Assembly (NCBI GenBank): GCA_947472655.1
Contig: CANJCG010000012.1
Coordinates: 1 to 20,382, forward strand
Direction: 5' to 3'
DNA length: 20,382 nucleotides
DNA from: Actinomycetota bacterium
Lineage (GTDB): Bacteria; Actinomycetota; Actinomycetes; S36-B12
Shown here: in pieces, positions 1 to 7,282 of the stretch
Layout of the letters: each line of letters starts with the position of its first letter
How positions within the stretch are numbered: position 1 is the stretch's first letter
Position numbers and translations under genes: made by a program
Notes under the pieces: model-generated
What the model saw: only the letters and a program-made list of their open reading frames with translations
Database searches by the model: none
Told to the model about the DNA's origin: nothing

Positions 1-203
1 AGTTCGCGGGATGGAATCACGCCTTCAGTTTTGTAACCGATGTCAAGGAGGACCTCGTCGCGATCTACCTTGACGATGGTGCCTTCGACGATGTCACCAT
101 CTTCAAATGACTTGATGGTTGCGTCAACTGCTGCGAGGAAGTCTTCAGCCGAGCCAATATCGTTAATTGCAACTTGGGCTGGCTTATTCATAGAAATGGT
201 CAT
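1..203 (-). CDS. rpsA: 30S ribosomal protein S1, N-terminal part (runs off the left edge)
   Basis: Only the first 67 codons lie in the window, read leftwards from an ATG at 203. S1 is the multi-S1-domain RNA-binding protein that helps the 30S subunit capture mRNA. The visible part has a short acidic lead followed by the start of the first S1 (OB-fold) repeat, including GDIVEGTIVKVDRDEVLLDIG and the segment YKTEGVIP, which is typical of bacterial S1. A second in-frame ATG at 191 is possible. Neither start has a clear Shine-Dalgarno sequence. It lies upstream-to-downstream of polA on the same strand, with a 112-base gap; this rpsA/polA/pdtaR neighbourhood is familiar from mycobacteria. Identity is clear; the exact start is less so. 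Confidence 0.93.
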   Translation of the reverse strand, partial: MTISMNKPAQVAINDIGSAEDFLAAVDATIKSFEDGDIVEGTIVKVDRDEVLLDIGYKTEGVIPSRE

Positions 204-272
204 GAAGAGTTAGGTCCGATGGGTAGTAGTAGGTGAATCGCACGTTTGTGCAGCCTCCAGAGCCTACGGCAA

Positions 273-284
273 GGGGAATTCCCC
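273..284. repeat. 12-base perfect palindrome between polA and rpsA
   Basis: GGGGAATTCCCC is a perfect palindrome in the 112-base gap between the polA stop and the rpsA start. It has no loop and no T-run, so it does not look like a terminator. It could be a protein-binding site upstream of rpsA, or chance. I saw no clear -10/-35 pair in this gap. Confidence 0.3.
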
Positions 285-315
285 CTAGACCGCGCGTCCG
301 GAATTAGGAGGCCTA

Positions 316-2973
316 CTAGTGAGCTGCGCTCTCCCACGAGTCACCCAAACCTACGGAAACGTCTAAGGGCACGCTGAGATCAGCCGCCCCGGCCATTGCC
401 TCACGAACCAGCGCCTCAACCTCTTGGGCTTCGCCTGCCGCGATTTCCAGCACAAGTTCGTCATGGACTTGGAGCAACATGCGGCTTTTCAGTGGGGAGG
501 CATCGAGTTCTTTGCCCACATTGAGCATCGCCACCTTCATGATGTCGGCCGCGGTGCCCTGAATAGGGGCATTCAGGGCCATCCGTTCAGCCATTTCACG
601 GCGTTGACGGTTGTCTGAAGTCAGATCAGGTAAGTAGCGGCGGCGCCCAAGCAGGGTTTCGGTGTATCCGCGCAACCGGGCTTCTTCAACCACAGCGGCC
701 AAATAATCACGAACCCCACCGAAGCGTGAGAAATATGTATCCATCAAGCGTTGGGCCTCAGCTGGTCCGATATCAAGCTGCTGACCCAGCCCGTAGGACG
801 AGAGCCCATAGGCCAAGCCGTAAGACATCGCCTTGATCTTGCGTCGCATTTCAGGATCAACATCGGCAGGGCGCACACCAAACACCTGTGAAGCAACAGT
901 GGTGTGCAGATCCTCGCCAGCGTTGAAGGCTGCGATGAGCCCAGCGTCTTGGGACGCATGAGCCATGATGCGCATCTCTATCTGGCTGTAGTCAGCAGTC
1001 ATCAACGATTCGAACCCAATTCCAACGACAAAGGTGCCGCGTATTCGCCGGCCAGCTTCAGTGCGGATCGGAATGTTTTGCAAGTTTGGATCAGATGAAG
1101 ACAGCCGACCGGTTGCTGCAACCGTTTGATGGAACGTCGTATGAATGCGCCCAACGCCATCAGCCAGTGGAATCAGGCCTTCAACAGTTTGGCGAAGTTT
1201 CGATCGCTCACGCCATTCAAGGAGCGAAGCAAGAAGCGGATCATTTGTTTGCACAAAGAGGCCTTGCAATGCCTCCGCATCGGTCGTGAAACCAGTCTTA
1301 ATTTTCTTCGTTTTAGGCAGACCACGATCTACAAACAGAATTTCTTGTAACTGCTTGGGCGAACCCAAGTTAAATGGCCGACCGACAAGTTCGAATGCAG
1401 TGTCTTCGCTGTGCTTCATATCCGCAGCAAACTCCGAAGAAAGCGAATGAAGCAGGGGTAAATCAACGGCAATGCCCACATGCTCGAGTCGGGCCAGGAG
1501 AACCGTCAGCGGGATCTCGACATCAACAAGCAATGACTTCTCGCCTTGGCTCTCTAACCGCTCATTAAAGAGATCGGCGAGTTCGGTTATAGCCACAACT
1601 TCATCAACAAGTGCCGAATGATCATCTTCAACGCCGAACAACATCTGCTCGCCGGATTCACTGAGAATGAGTTCGCGACCTAGGAACTTATTCACTACAG
1701 CTTCTAGCGCATACGAGCGTTGTCCCGGTGAGGCGAGGTAGGCCGCAAGCGCGGTGTCCATTTCGATTCCTGTGATCGATGCATCAAGATCGAGCAGCGC
1801 GAGGTATGGGCCTTTGAGGTTATGGCCGATCTTTGCTACCAGAGGATTTGCAAGCCAAGGCAGAACAGCTGCGCGAGTAGCCTTGTCCCTAAGATCAAAG
1901 ACGCCCGGCGCACCAGACGTTCCTGCAACCGCAAGTCTCTCGAGGGTTCCAGCGCCGCTGCCCCAATCTCCAGCAAAAGCTATGGCTACGGGACCAGACA
2001 GCGCGGCTAGGAACACCGCTGCTTTCGCTCCAGTGATCACTTCGGCCTCGATGGCTTCACGAACAGTGGTGACCTGGATATCTTCTGCAGAACCTGAAAT
2101 TTGTAGCACCGAAATTCGATCGCGAAGAGCCCGAAATTGCAGAGTGTCAAATAATTGATCAACCTCAGCGCGATCAAAACCAGCAAGGCTGCAATCATCG
2201 ACATGCAAGTCCATCGGCACATCACTGTGCAGTTGCGTTAATTCACGGTTCAACATCACCCCAGAGATATTGGCGCGAAGTGACTCGCCAACTTTGCCCG
2301 TGATCTTGTCGCAATTGTCAATCAGATTGCTCAGGCTGCCGTATTCGACAATCCATTTCGTTGCAGTCTTTTCGCCCACACCAGGAATGCCGGGAAGGTT
2401 GTCGCTTGGGTCGCCGCGCAACGCTGCAAAATCTGGGTACTGGGTCGGAGTGAGACTGTATTTTTCCAATACTGCCTCAGGTGTCATCCGCGCTAAATCA
2501 GACATACCTTTGCGTGGATACAACACGGTGGTGTGTTCGTCAACAAGTTGGAAACTATCTCGGTCACCAGTGACGATGAGAACTTCGTACTGATCTGCCT
2601 CGGCCTGCTTTTTAAGCGTGGCAATGATGTCGTCAGCTTCGAAACCTTCGACTTTCAAAATCTTCACACCTAGTGCGCGCAGGACCTCTTCAATAAGGGG
2701 GACCTGATTTTTGAAAGCTTCAGGTGACGCCTCACGGTTTGCTTTATACGCCGGGAACATTTCAGAGCGAAAAGTCTTACGTGATACGTCAAAAGCCACT
2801 GCTATATGTGTTGGCTTTTCGTCACGGATGACGTTTACCAACATCGACGTGAAGCCATAGACCGCGTTCGTTGGCTGACCGGTCGTGGTGGAGAAGTTGT
2901 CAACCGGAAGCGCAAAGAAAGCCCGATAAGCCAAAGAATGACCATCGAGCAACATGAGGCGGCCAGCAGACAT
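316..2973 (-). CDS. polA: DNA polymerase I, proofreading site degenerate
   Basis: Family A polymerase of 885 residues, acting in Okazaki fragment maturation and excision repair. The N-terminal 5'-3' nuclease is intact, with LLDGHSLAYRAF near the start, FEADDIIATL, TGDRDSFQLV and GDPSDNLPGIPGVGEKTA. The C-terminal polymerase has motif A DYSQIEMR (D661), motif B RRKIKAMSYGLAYG and motif C VHDE (D838). The central 3'-5' exonuclease domain keeps its fold sequence but lacks the DxE, NxxxD and YxxxD metal residues (the second motif reads NLKGP), so proofreading is predicted to be absent, as is usual in actinobacterial PolA. The ATG at 2973 is preceded by TAAGAT and exactly six bases, with no Shine-Dalgarno, suggesting a leaderless mRNA. 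It is 61 bases downstream of pdtaR on the same strand. Confidence 0.97.
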   Translation of the reverse strand: MSAGRLMLLDGHSLAYRAFFALPVDNFSTTTGQPTNAVYGFTSMLVNVIRDEKPTHIAVAFDVSRKTFRSEMFPAYKANREASPEAFKNQVPLIEEVLRALGVKILKVEGFEADDIIATLKKQAEADQYEVLIVTGDRDSFQLVDEHTTVLYPRKGMSDLARMTPEAVLEKYSLTPTQYPDFAALRGDPSDNLPGIPGVGEKTATKWIVEYGSLSNLIDNCDKITGKVGESLRANISGVMLNRELTQLHSDVPMDLHVDDCSLAGFDRAEVDQLFDTLQFRALRDRISVLQISGSAEDIQVTTVREAIEAEVITGAKAAVFLAALSGPVAIAFAGDWGSGAGTLERLAVAGTSGAPGVFDLRDKATRAAVLPWLANPLVAKIGHNLKGPYLALLDLDASITGIEMDTALAAYLASPGQRSYALEAVVNKFLGRELILSESGEQMLFGVEDDHSALVDEVVAITELADLFNERLESQGEKSLLVDVEIPLTVLLARLEHVGIAVDLPLLHSLSSEFAADMKHSEDTAFELVGRPFNLGSPKQLQEILFVDRGLPKTKKIKTGFTTDAEALQGLFVQTNDPLLASLLEWRERSKLRQTVEGLIPLADGVGRIHTTFHQTVAATGRLSSSDPNLQNIPIRTEAGRRIRGTFVVGIGFESLMTADYSQIEMRIMAHASQDAGLIAAFNAGEDLHTTVASQVFGVRPADVDPEMRRKIKAMSYGLAYGLSSYGLGQQLDIGPAEAQRLMDTYFSRFGGVRDYLAAVVEEARLRGYTETLLGRRRYLPDLTSDNRQRREMAERMALNAPIQGTAADIMKVAMLNVGKELDASPLKSRMLLQVHDELVLEIAAGEAQEVEALVREAMAGAADLSVPLDVSVGLGDSWESAAH

Positions 2974-2985
2974 GACTTGATCTTA
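2974..2985 (-). promoter_or_regulatory. Putative leaderless -10 element of polA
   Basis: On the minus strand, TAAGAT (2985-2980) fits the actinobacterial TANNNT -10 consensus. It is followed by six bases and then the polA ATG, so transcription would start at or next to the start codon. No convincing -35 box was seen. The same layout occurs before three other genes in this window. Confidence 0.5.
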
Positions 2986-2999
2986 GGGGCGATGCGGAC

Positions 3000-3021
3000 G
3001 CCTCGGTCTCAGTGACGAGGC
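3000..3021. terminator. Small hairpin between pdtaR and polA
   Basis: GCCTCG (3000-3005) pairs with CGAGGC (3016-3021) around a ten-base loop, just after the pdtaR stop and upstream of polA. There is no T-run, so any termination would be weak or not intrinsic. It could also lie in the polA promoter region. Confidence 0.35.
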
Positions 3022-3034
3022 TAATAAACAACAA

Positions 3035-3634
3035 CTACGAAACTGGTTCGCCGGATTCCTTCGCTGAAGATACGACCGCCGCGGCAGCCTCGGCCAAGGT
3101 GATCCGTCCATCCATGGCTTTTTTGCGAAGCAATCCGAAGGCTTCAGCCTCCGTCATGCCAAAGCGAGACTGCAGCCAAGACTTAGTTTCATCCACCACA
3201 TCTCGTGCTCGCACTCGAGCCTCTAAACCATCGATGTGTTGCTCGAGTTCGAGAAGCTGGTTCCAGCGAGCAAAAGCCAATTCAATAGTGGGGGCGAGAT
3301 CAGATCGATTGAATGGTTTCACAATGAAGCCGAAAGCGCCTGCACTTGCAGCGTGCGCAACGGTGGCTTGCTCGCTAAAAGCAGTCACCATCACGACCGG
3401 TGCAACTCGAGCATCAATAATCTCGGCAGCTGCCGAGAGTCCATCACGAACAGGCATTGCTACATCCATCAACACCACATCCGGATTCAATGCGATGGCC
3501 TGGTCAACAGCAACTTCCCCATTCATGGCCTGGCCCACAACGAGATAGCCCAATTCGCCAAGCATCTCTACAAGATCCATCCGAATGAGTGCCTCATCTT
3601 CGGCGACCAGAATGCGCAGGGGGTTAGTGGACAC
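3035..3634 (-). CDS. pdtaR: PdtaR-like response regulator with ANTAR RNA-binding domain
   Basis: A 199-residue two-domain protein. Residues 6-125 form a CheY-like receiver with acidic pocket E12/D13, phospho-acceptor D57 in VVLMDVAMP, T84 and K106. Residues about 130-190 form an ANTAR helical domain with RFGMTEAEAFGLLRKKA and the following Ala-rich helix, which in this family binds paired RNA hairpins to antiterminate transcription. The gene position next to polA and rpsA matches mycobacterial Rv1626 (pdtaR). No sensor kinase is present in the window; in mycobacteria the partner kinase is encoded elsewhere. An in-frame TAG lies ten bases upstream, so the GTG at 3634 is the earliest possible start. 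It is preceded by TAGGGT plus six bases, again a leaderless layout. Confidence 0.92.
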   Translation of the reverse strand: MSTNPLRILVAEDEALIRMDLVEMLGELGYLVVGQAMNGEVAVDQAIALNPDVVLMDVAMPVRDGLSAAAEIIDARVAPVVMVTAFSEQATVAHAASAGAFGFIVKPFNRSDLAPTIELAFARWNQLLELEQHIDGLEARVRARDVVDETKSWLQSRFGMTEAEAFGLLRKKAMDGRITLAEAAAAVVSSAKESGEPVS

Positions 3635-3646
3635 ATGGATACCCTA
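3635..3646 (-). promoter_or_regulatory. Putative leaderless -10 element of pdtaR
   Basis: On the minus strand TAGGGT (3646-3641) is followed by ATCCAT and then the GTG start. There is no Shine-Dalgarno sequence. The divergent tRNA gene lies only 52 bases away, so both promoters share this small gap. Confidence 0.5.
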
Positions 3647-3686
3647 GAGCCACACTCACAATCTTCCGATACAGTTCTCTCTCAAC

Positions 3687-3760
3687 GCCCCGGTACCCCA
3701 ACCGGCAGAGGGAGCCGACTCAAAATCGGTCCAGTGAGAGTTCAAATCTCTCTCGGGGCA
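3687..3760 (+). tRNA. tRNA-Leu(CAA), 74 nt, short variable arm, no encoded CCA
   Basis: The cloverleaf can be drawn completely. The acceptor GCCCCGG pairs with TCGGGGC (six Watson-Crick pairs plus one G-T). The anticodon stem GCCGA/TCGGT encloses the seven-base loop CTCAAAA, giving anticodon CAA for the Leu codon UUG. The T arm is GAGAG-TTCAAAT-CTCTC and the discriminator base is A73. The variable region is only CCAGT (five bases), whereas leucine tRNAs are normally class II with a long variable arm. The D stem is also odd, with C10-C12 facing G23-G25, the reverse of the usual orientation, and a C-A mismatch at the fourth pair. The 3' end is followed by CTA, so CCA must be added after transcription. 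A weak -10-like TACAGT lies about a dozen bases upstream. Leu charging is inferred from the anticodon. Confidence 0.88.
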
Positions 3761-3796
3761 CTAGCACTAAACGCCTGTTTCCGTGAGGGAACTGGC

Positions 3797-3976
3797 TTAG
3801 CAATACGAATCGTGTTCACTTTGGGTGCACTCGGCTGGCGCTGTGACGCCAACGACATCGACTGCAGCTTGTCCTGCATTCAGGCCATCCTTCATTGCAA
3901 GATTTGAGTAATTCGTGCCTACAAGAAACTGTCCGGTCCAACCAGCCTGCGCTGACCGAACCGGACAAGTCGCTTT
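3797..3976 (-). pseudogene. Possible protein-coding remnant without a start
   Basis: This stretch is open for 59 codons between a TAG (3977-3979) and a TAA, but has no start codon at its head; the only ATG lies halfway along. The translation includes GQFLVGTNYSNLAMKDGLNA, which reads like genuine protein rather than random frame, but I cannot assign a family. It sits between tRNA-Leu and the amidohydrolase, and overlaps the hairpin at 3930-3967. It may be the leftover C-terminus of a gene lost when the accessory block formed, or chance. Confidence 0.2.
3930..3967. terminator. Inverted repeat downstream of the amidohydrolase gene
   Basis: TGTCCGGT (3930-3937) pairs perfectly with ACCGGACA (3960-3967) around a 22-base loop. 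It lies 38 bases past the amidohydrolase stop (minus strand) and 170 bases past tRNA-Leu (plus strand), so it could terminate either. Only a weak T-rich stretch follows on the minus strand. Confidence 0.4.
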
Positions 3977-4005
3977 CTAATTTCTGGCAATAACAGTAAA
4001 TGCAG

Positions 4006-5268
4006 CTACACGCCAGCTGTTTCGTAACGTCGACGGTATTCGGCTTTCGATGTTTCCGAGACGTCAACATCTTTCGATAGCGCCCGCAACGCACCAACTG
4101 TTGCCTGCTCGCGCGGGGTGTGCTTGAAGGGATCCCAGTTGAAGAACTTGGCGGTGTTCTCCCAGGAAATCTTGTCAATTTCCTCATCAGTGCAATCGGC
4201 TGCTTCGAGTTCTTCAAGAAGCAACTCGGGTGAGAAGGGCCAAGTGCTATCTGAATGAGGGTAATCACATTCCCACGAGATGGTGTCGATACCGATACGG
4301 TCGCGATTCTTCAATGCTGACTTGTCAGTGATGAAGCAGGCGAGGAAGTTCTTCTTCCAAACATCAGAAGGTGACAAACCTGGTGGCAAAGTATCCAGCC
4401 CTGTCCAAGCCTGATTGGTGATGTGTCGATCCATGCGATCAAGGAATCCAGGAATCCACGCCAGCCCACCTTCGGACATTGCGATCTTGGTGTCAGGGAA
4501 GCGACGAAGCACTCCACTGAGCATCAAGTCAGTTCCGGTGATGGTGGAAATAAGCGGAGCAAGGATCACGATGTCATCAGGACGAGTGTCCTTTGGACGC
4601 TGAAGCAACGAGAACCCGCCAGCAATATGCAAGCTAGCCACGATGCCATGGTCATTGATAGCCCTGAAAATTGGATCCCAATGACCAGAAGCAAAGTCGG
4701 GCAACCCCAACCCGTAAGGGGTTTCTGGGATGCTCACCGTGACGCAGCCCTTCTTAGCGATGCGATGAATCTCAATGACCGATGCCTCAATGTCGTAATA
4801 CGGCAATATGCATAGCGGCATGAATCTTCCCGGATACGTCCCTGCAATCCCGTCAAGGATGTAATCGTTCACTGCTCGAATTGCGGTCAGGCTCAACTTC
4901 TTGTCGGGCAATGACGCCAAGTGAGTTCCAGCAAAACCAGGGAAAGTGGGAAAAGTCGTAGCAGCAAGAACACCATTGGCATTCATGTCGCGTACTTTCT
5001 CGTGCAGGTTATAGACACCAGGACGCATTTCAGCGTAGCCAACTGGATCAAAACCCCACTCCTGCTTCGGCCAAGACACCACCGCACCTAGTCCGCTGGC
5101 ACCCACCGCTACATTTTGGAATATCCACTCTTCTAGTCCGGTTTTTTCATTACGAACCAGACGAGGGGCCTGATCCTTGAGGCTTGTCGGCCAGTGACCT
5201 TCAAACATGTCAGGCGGTTCAATGATGTGGTCATCCGTACTGAGCAAAATCATGTCATTCAATTTCAT
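4006..5268 (-). CDS. Metal-dependent amidohydrolase (Amidohydrolase_2 / ACMSD-like family)
   Basis: A 420-residue TIM-barrel hydrolase or decarboxylase of the amidohydrolase superfamily. The N-terminus carries the family signature STDDHIIEPPDMF (D12, D13, H14, E17). A second metal-ligand histidine is likely H214 in SLHIAGG, and the conserved late acidic/histidine cluster is D335-YPH338-SD340, preceded by SEGGLAWIPGFLDRMDRH. No signal peptide or membrane segment is visible, so it is cytoplasmic. A strong Shine-Dalgarno AAGGAGG lies ten bases before the ATG, fixing the start. Proteins with this signature are common in actinobacterial catabolic clusters next to SDRs, but the substrate cannot be read from sequence. 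It is separated from the upstream SDR gene by 286 bases and probably has its own promoter. Confidence 0.9.
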   Translation of the reverse strand: MKLNDMILLSTDDHIIEPPDMFEGHWPTSLKDQAPRLVRNEKTGLEEWIFQNVAVGASGLGAVVSWPKQEWGFDPVGYAEMRPGVYNLHEKVRDMNANGVLAATTFPTFPGFAGTHLASLPDKKLSLTAIRAVNDYILDGIAGTYPGRFMPLCILPYYDIEASVIEIHRIAKKGCVTVSIPETPYGLGLPDFASGHWDPIFRAINDHGIVASLHIAGGFSLLQRPKDTRPDDIVILAPLISTITGTDLMLSGVLRRFPDTKIAMSEGGLAWIPGFLDRMDRHITNQAWTGLDTLPPGLSPSDVWKKNFLACFITDKSALKNRDRIGIDTISWECDYPHSDSTWPFSPELLLEELEAADCTDEEIDKISWENTAKFFNWDPFKHTPREQATVGALRALSKDVDVSETSKAEYRRRYETAGV

Positions 5269-5278
5269 GTGGTGATCG

Positions 5279-5285
5279 CCTCCTT
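5279..5285 (-). promoter_or_regulatory. Strong ribosome binding site of the amidohydrolase
   Basis: AAGGAGG on the minus strand, with a ten-base spacer to the ATG at 5268. It supports this start and contrasts with the Shine-Dalgarno-free starts of polA, pdtaR and the CocE-type hydrolase. Confidence 0.75.
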
Positions 5286-5400
5286 GTATCGACTAAGTGC
5301 ACTCATCGGCTGTCGCTCGCTACTGCAATCTCAATTTTAACTTTACTATTTTCGCGCGTAAGCATGAGGTTTTTACAAAATATTCAACAATCAGGCCCAA

Positions 5401-5411
5401 GTGCAATGCAC
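5401..5411. repeat. Palindromic GTGCA-A-TGCAC site
   Basis: A perfect 5+1+5 palindrome in the 286-base gap upstream of the amidohydrolase, about 130 bases before its start. A related GTGCAC palindrome lies at 5298-5303, close to the same start codon. They may be operator sites, or chance; no regulator gene is present nearby. Confidence 0.25.
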
Positions 5412-5490
5412 CTTCAAGTCATCATTGATGGTCATCTTCACCTCAGCGCAAATGCCCTGAAGTTACTCAAATAACCTCTTAGTGGTCATT

Positions 5491-5525
5491 TAGTAGCACC
5501 TATATAGACCAACAATTGGCTACTA
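5491..5525. terminator. Inverted repeat downstream of the SDR pair
   Basis: TAGTAGC (5491-5497) pairs with GCTACTA (5519-5525), enclosing a smaller CCAA/TTGG hairpin at 5509-5519. It lies 30 bases beyond the stop of the SDR gene ending at 5555 on the minus strand. Stem GC is low and there is no clean T-run, so terminator function is tentative. Confidence 0.35.
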
Positions 5526-5554
5526 GCTGAGCGCCAAGCCCACGTCGTGCGCAA

Positions 5555-6382
5555 TCAGAGGTGCGCGCTACCGCCGCCACCAACCGGGATCGATTGTCCA
5601 GTGACCATGCGTGCGCGATCAGAACAAAGAAAGGCAACCAACGCTGCCATCTCTGATGGCTCTCCGAAACGACCGAGCGGAATCCGATCAGTCATGTCTT
5701 GAGTTGCCTCTGCAACGGTGATGTTGCGCTCACGTGCAAGCCATACCCAATAGGAGCGATTGCGCTCAGTCAGGATCGAGCCGGTAAGAATGTTGTTGAC
5801 TGTGATGCCATCCGATGCAAGACGTGCGGCCATTAATCGGTGCATTCCTGCCACCGGCGCTCTGACAACATTGGGAAGTAGGTGCGGAAGGTTTGTGCTC
5901 GGCTCGCGAGCAACACCAGATCCGATGTTGCATATCCGACCCCAACCTTGGTGCTGCATGTCTGGCACACACGCACGCGCCAAGGCCCAAGATGAAATCA
6001 ATAACTGCGTGAACTCTTCACGATAAGCCTCGGTGCCCATTCCCTCGAAGGTTCCAGCACCCGGACCCGAACCTTCTTTCGCTGCGTCAATCACATGACC
6101 GATGACATTGCTGATTGCAATGCTGATTGGACCAAAGCGATCACGAGATTCTGCTACAACACGAGCCACGCTTTCCGGATCGGTCATGCTGGCTGCGATG
6201 CCATGCACACGACCAGGCGCAATCTCCTCAAGTTCAGCAAGGGTTTCTTCGAGGTTGGACAATGTGCGAGAAGCAATGACAACTTTGGCACCCTCGTGCG
6301 CAAAGGTAGTCGCGATGGCCCGACCAATCCCACGACTGCCTCCAGAGACGATTGCTACCCGACCTGAAATTCCATAATCCAT
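5555..6382 (-). CDS. SDR-family protein with catalytic Tyr/Lys replaced
   Basis: A 275-residue short-chain dehydrogenase/reductase-fold protein. The dinucleotide-binding turn is intact (G14-x3-G18-I-G20 in SGGSRGIG), the central strand reads ISNVIG instead of NNAG, and a serine is present at S155 (NIGSG). Where YxxxK should stand it has PNVVR: P170 at the Tyr position and R174 at the Lys position, though the following helix V-A-G-M aligns well. The C-terminus has the usual GRFGEPSEMAALVAFLCSD and a glycine-rich tail. I recall divergent actinobacterial FabG-like proteins with xNxLR in place of YxxxK, so this may be a known subfamily. The reading frame is open 25 codons further upstream, but the ATG at 6382 matches SDR length and overlaps the upstream stop as TAATG, implying translational coupling. 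Confidence 0.88.
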   Translation of the reverse strand: MDYGISGRVAIVSGGSRGIGRAIATTFAHEGAKVVIASRTLSNLEETLAELEEIAPGRVHGIAASMTDPESVARVVAESRDRFGPISIAISNVIGHVIDAAKEGSGPGAGTFEGMGTEAYREEFTQLLISSWALARACVPDMQHQGWGRICNIGSGVAREPSTNLPHLLPNVVRAPVAGMHRLMAARLASDGITVNNILTGSILTERNRSYWVWLARERNITVAEATQDMTDRIPLGRFGEPSEMAALVAFLCSDRARMVTGQSIPVGGGGSAHL

Positions 6383-6948
6383 TAGAAGATCCCCGATCCG
6401 GCGCCGCCGTCGACAGTGATAGTTATTCCGCTGAGGTAAGCCGCACCTTCTGAACACAAAAATGTAACCGCATTGGCCACGTCTTCGTCTGTTGCGATTC
6501 CGCCGCGCAACACTGCGTTTGCCGTGATGGCATTAGACCCCACTTCACCAGTGATGACCTTATGTAAACCCAACATTCCAAGTGAAGCCATGGCCGCTAA
6601 CTCATCAGCCTCTGCATCAACCGATTTTGCTTGTGCAGAGCCCACCCAAATGAATCGGCCCCATTTCTGGTCAAGCATGCGAGGTAGAGCTGCGCGGTAA
6701 GCATCAACCGCGTTAGTTACGTCGTCCCATGCCGCATACAACTCGTCGGGGTCGGAAATCTCCAGCAAATCGCTGCCCGGACGGACGCCACCGACAGCAA
6801 TCACAACATCGGCTTCGGGATATGAATCCCCACTCGACGATTCGGCCAAGACTGCACCCTCAGCTAATAGCACTCGGCGGCAAGCCGCGACTATTCCTAC
6901 ATCAGGTCCGAAGACCGATACCCGTCGATCTCTGAGTTGCAGATCCAT
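6382..6948 (-). CDS. Short degenerate SDR-like protein, partner of the downstream SDR
   Basis: A 188-residue protein about 60 residues shorter than a normal SDR. The C-terminal half is clearly SDR: WGRFIWVGSAQA (Ser strand), a helix ending MLGLHK, NAVLRGG, and the typical ending AVTFLCSEGAAYLSGITITVDGG. At the catalytic helix the YxxxK residues are replaced (Ala and Ser by alignment). The N-terminus keeps a weak glycine turn (FGPDVGIV, last Gly replaced by Val) and then passes directly from beta-2 to the beta-4 region, with the middle of the Rossmann half missing. It is therefore unlikely to bind NAD(P) normally or to catalyse. Its stop overlaps the next SDR start by one base, suggesting stoichiometric co-production and a hetero-oligomer. 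A likely ribosome site AGGTAGG precedes the ATG. Confidence 0.85.
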   Translation of the reverse strand: MDLQLRDRRVSVFGPDVGIVAACRRVLLAEGAVLAESSSGDSYPEADVVIAVGGVRPGSDLLEISDPDELYAAWDDVTNAVDAYRAALPRMLDQKWGRFIWVGSAQAKSVDAEADELAAMASLGMLGLHKVITGEVGSNAITANAVLRGGIATDEDVANAVTFLCSEGAAYLSGITITVDGGAGSGIF

Positions 6949-7282
6949 GCACTGCGCCTACCTTTCGAACGATCGTCTCCGTGGGGTGTTGTTCGTCTGG
7001 TGAGTCAAGCAGACGATCCATGCACCGTCAACGCATTTGACAACAAAGGTGTCACCTGCGCGCGATCGCGAGCTACAACAGTCGCAAAAGCAAAAGAATT
7101 CACATCGACACTTGTCAGTATCACCGGTGATCGCATCGACCGTCATTGATGATGGTTGTGAAGCATGTAGATGCATCAAAAAAGCTGCTGCGGGTGATGA
7201 AAAACTCACTGCGGGAAGAGATAAGTACGTAGTAATGATGTTACGGGCGCATATCGGCTATCGGACGGCACCGCAGCAACTG
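6949..7282. other. 334-base gap without a supported gene; promoter region of the SDR pair
   Basis: This region separates the CocE-type hydrolase stop from the SDR pair start, all on the minus strand. It contains two perfect palindromes, CGCGATCGCG (7061-7070) and ATCACCGGTGAT (7120-7131), about 110 and 170 bases upstream of the SDR pair, and a run of six T on the minus strand around 7178-7183, preceded by GCAGCAGC. An 83-codon minus-strand open frame is present but has no ribosome site and a composition unlike the neighbours, so I do not call it. Promoter and operator functions are inferred only from position. Confidence 0.4.

Noticed and set aside
1754..2158. 134-codon plus-strand open frame inside polA
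   Set aside because: It is antisense to a well-conserved coding region, and its Ser/Ala/Arg-rich product shows no domain; it is a shadow of the polA frame.
316..2973. Loss of proofreading residues in PolA as a novelty
   Set aside because: A degenerate 3'-5' exonuclease site is usual in actinobacterial PolA (and in Taq), so it is noted only in the annotation.
6958..7209. 83-codon minus-strand open frame upstream of the SDR pair
   Set aside because: It has a GTG start, no ribosome site, Cys-rich uneven composition and no recognisable domain; more likely non-coding regulatory DNA.
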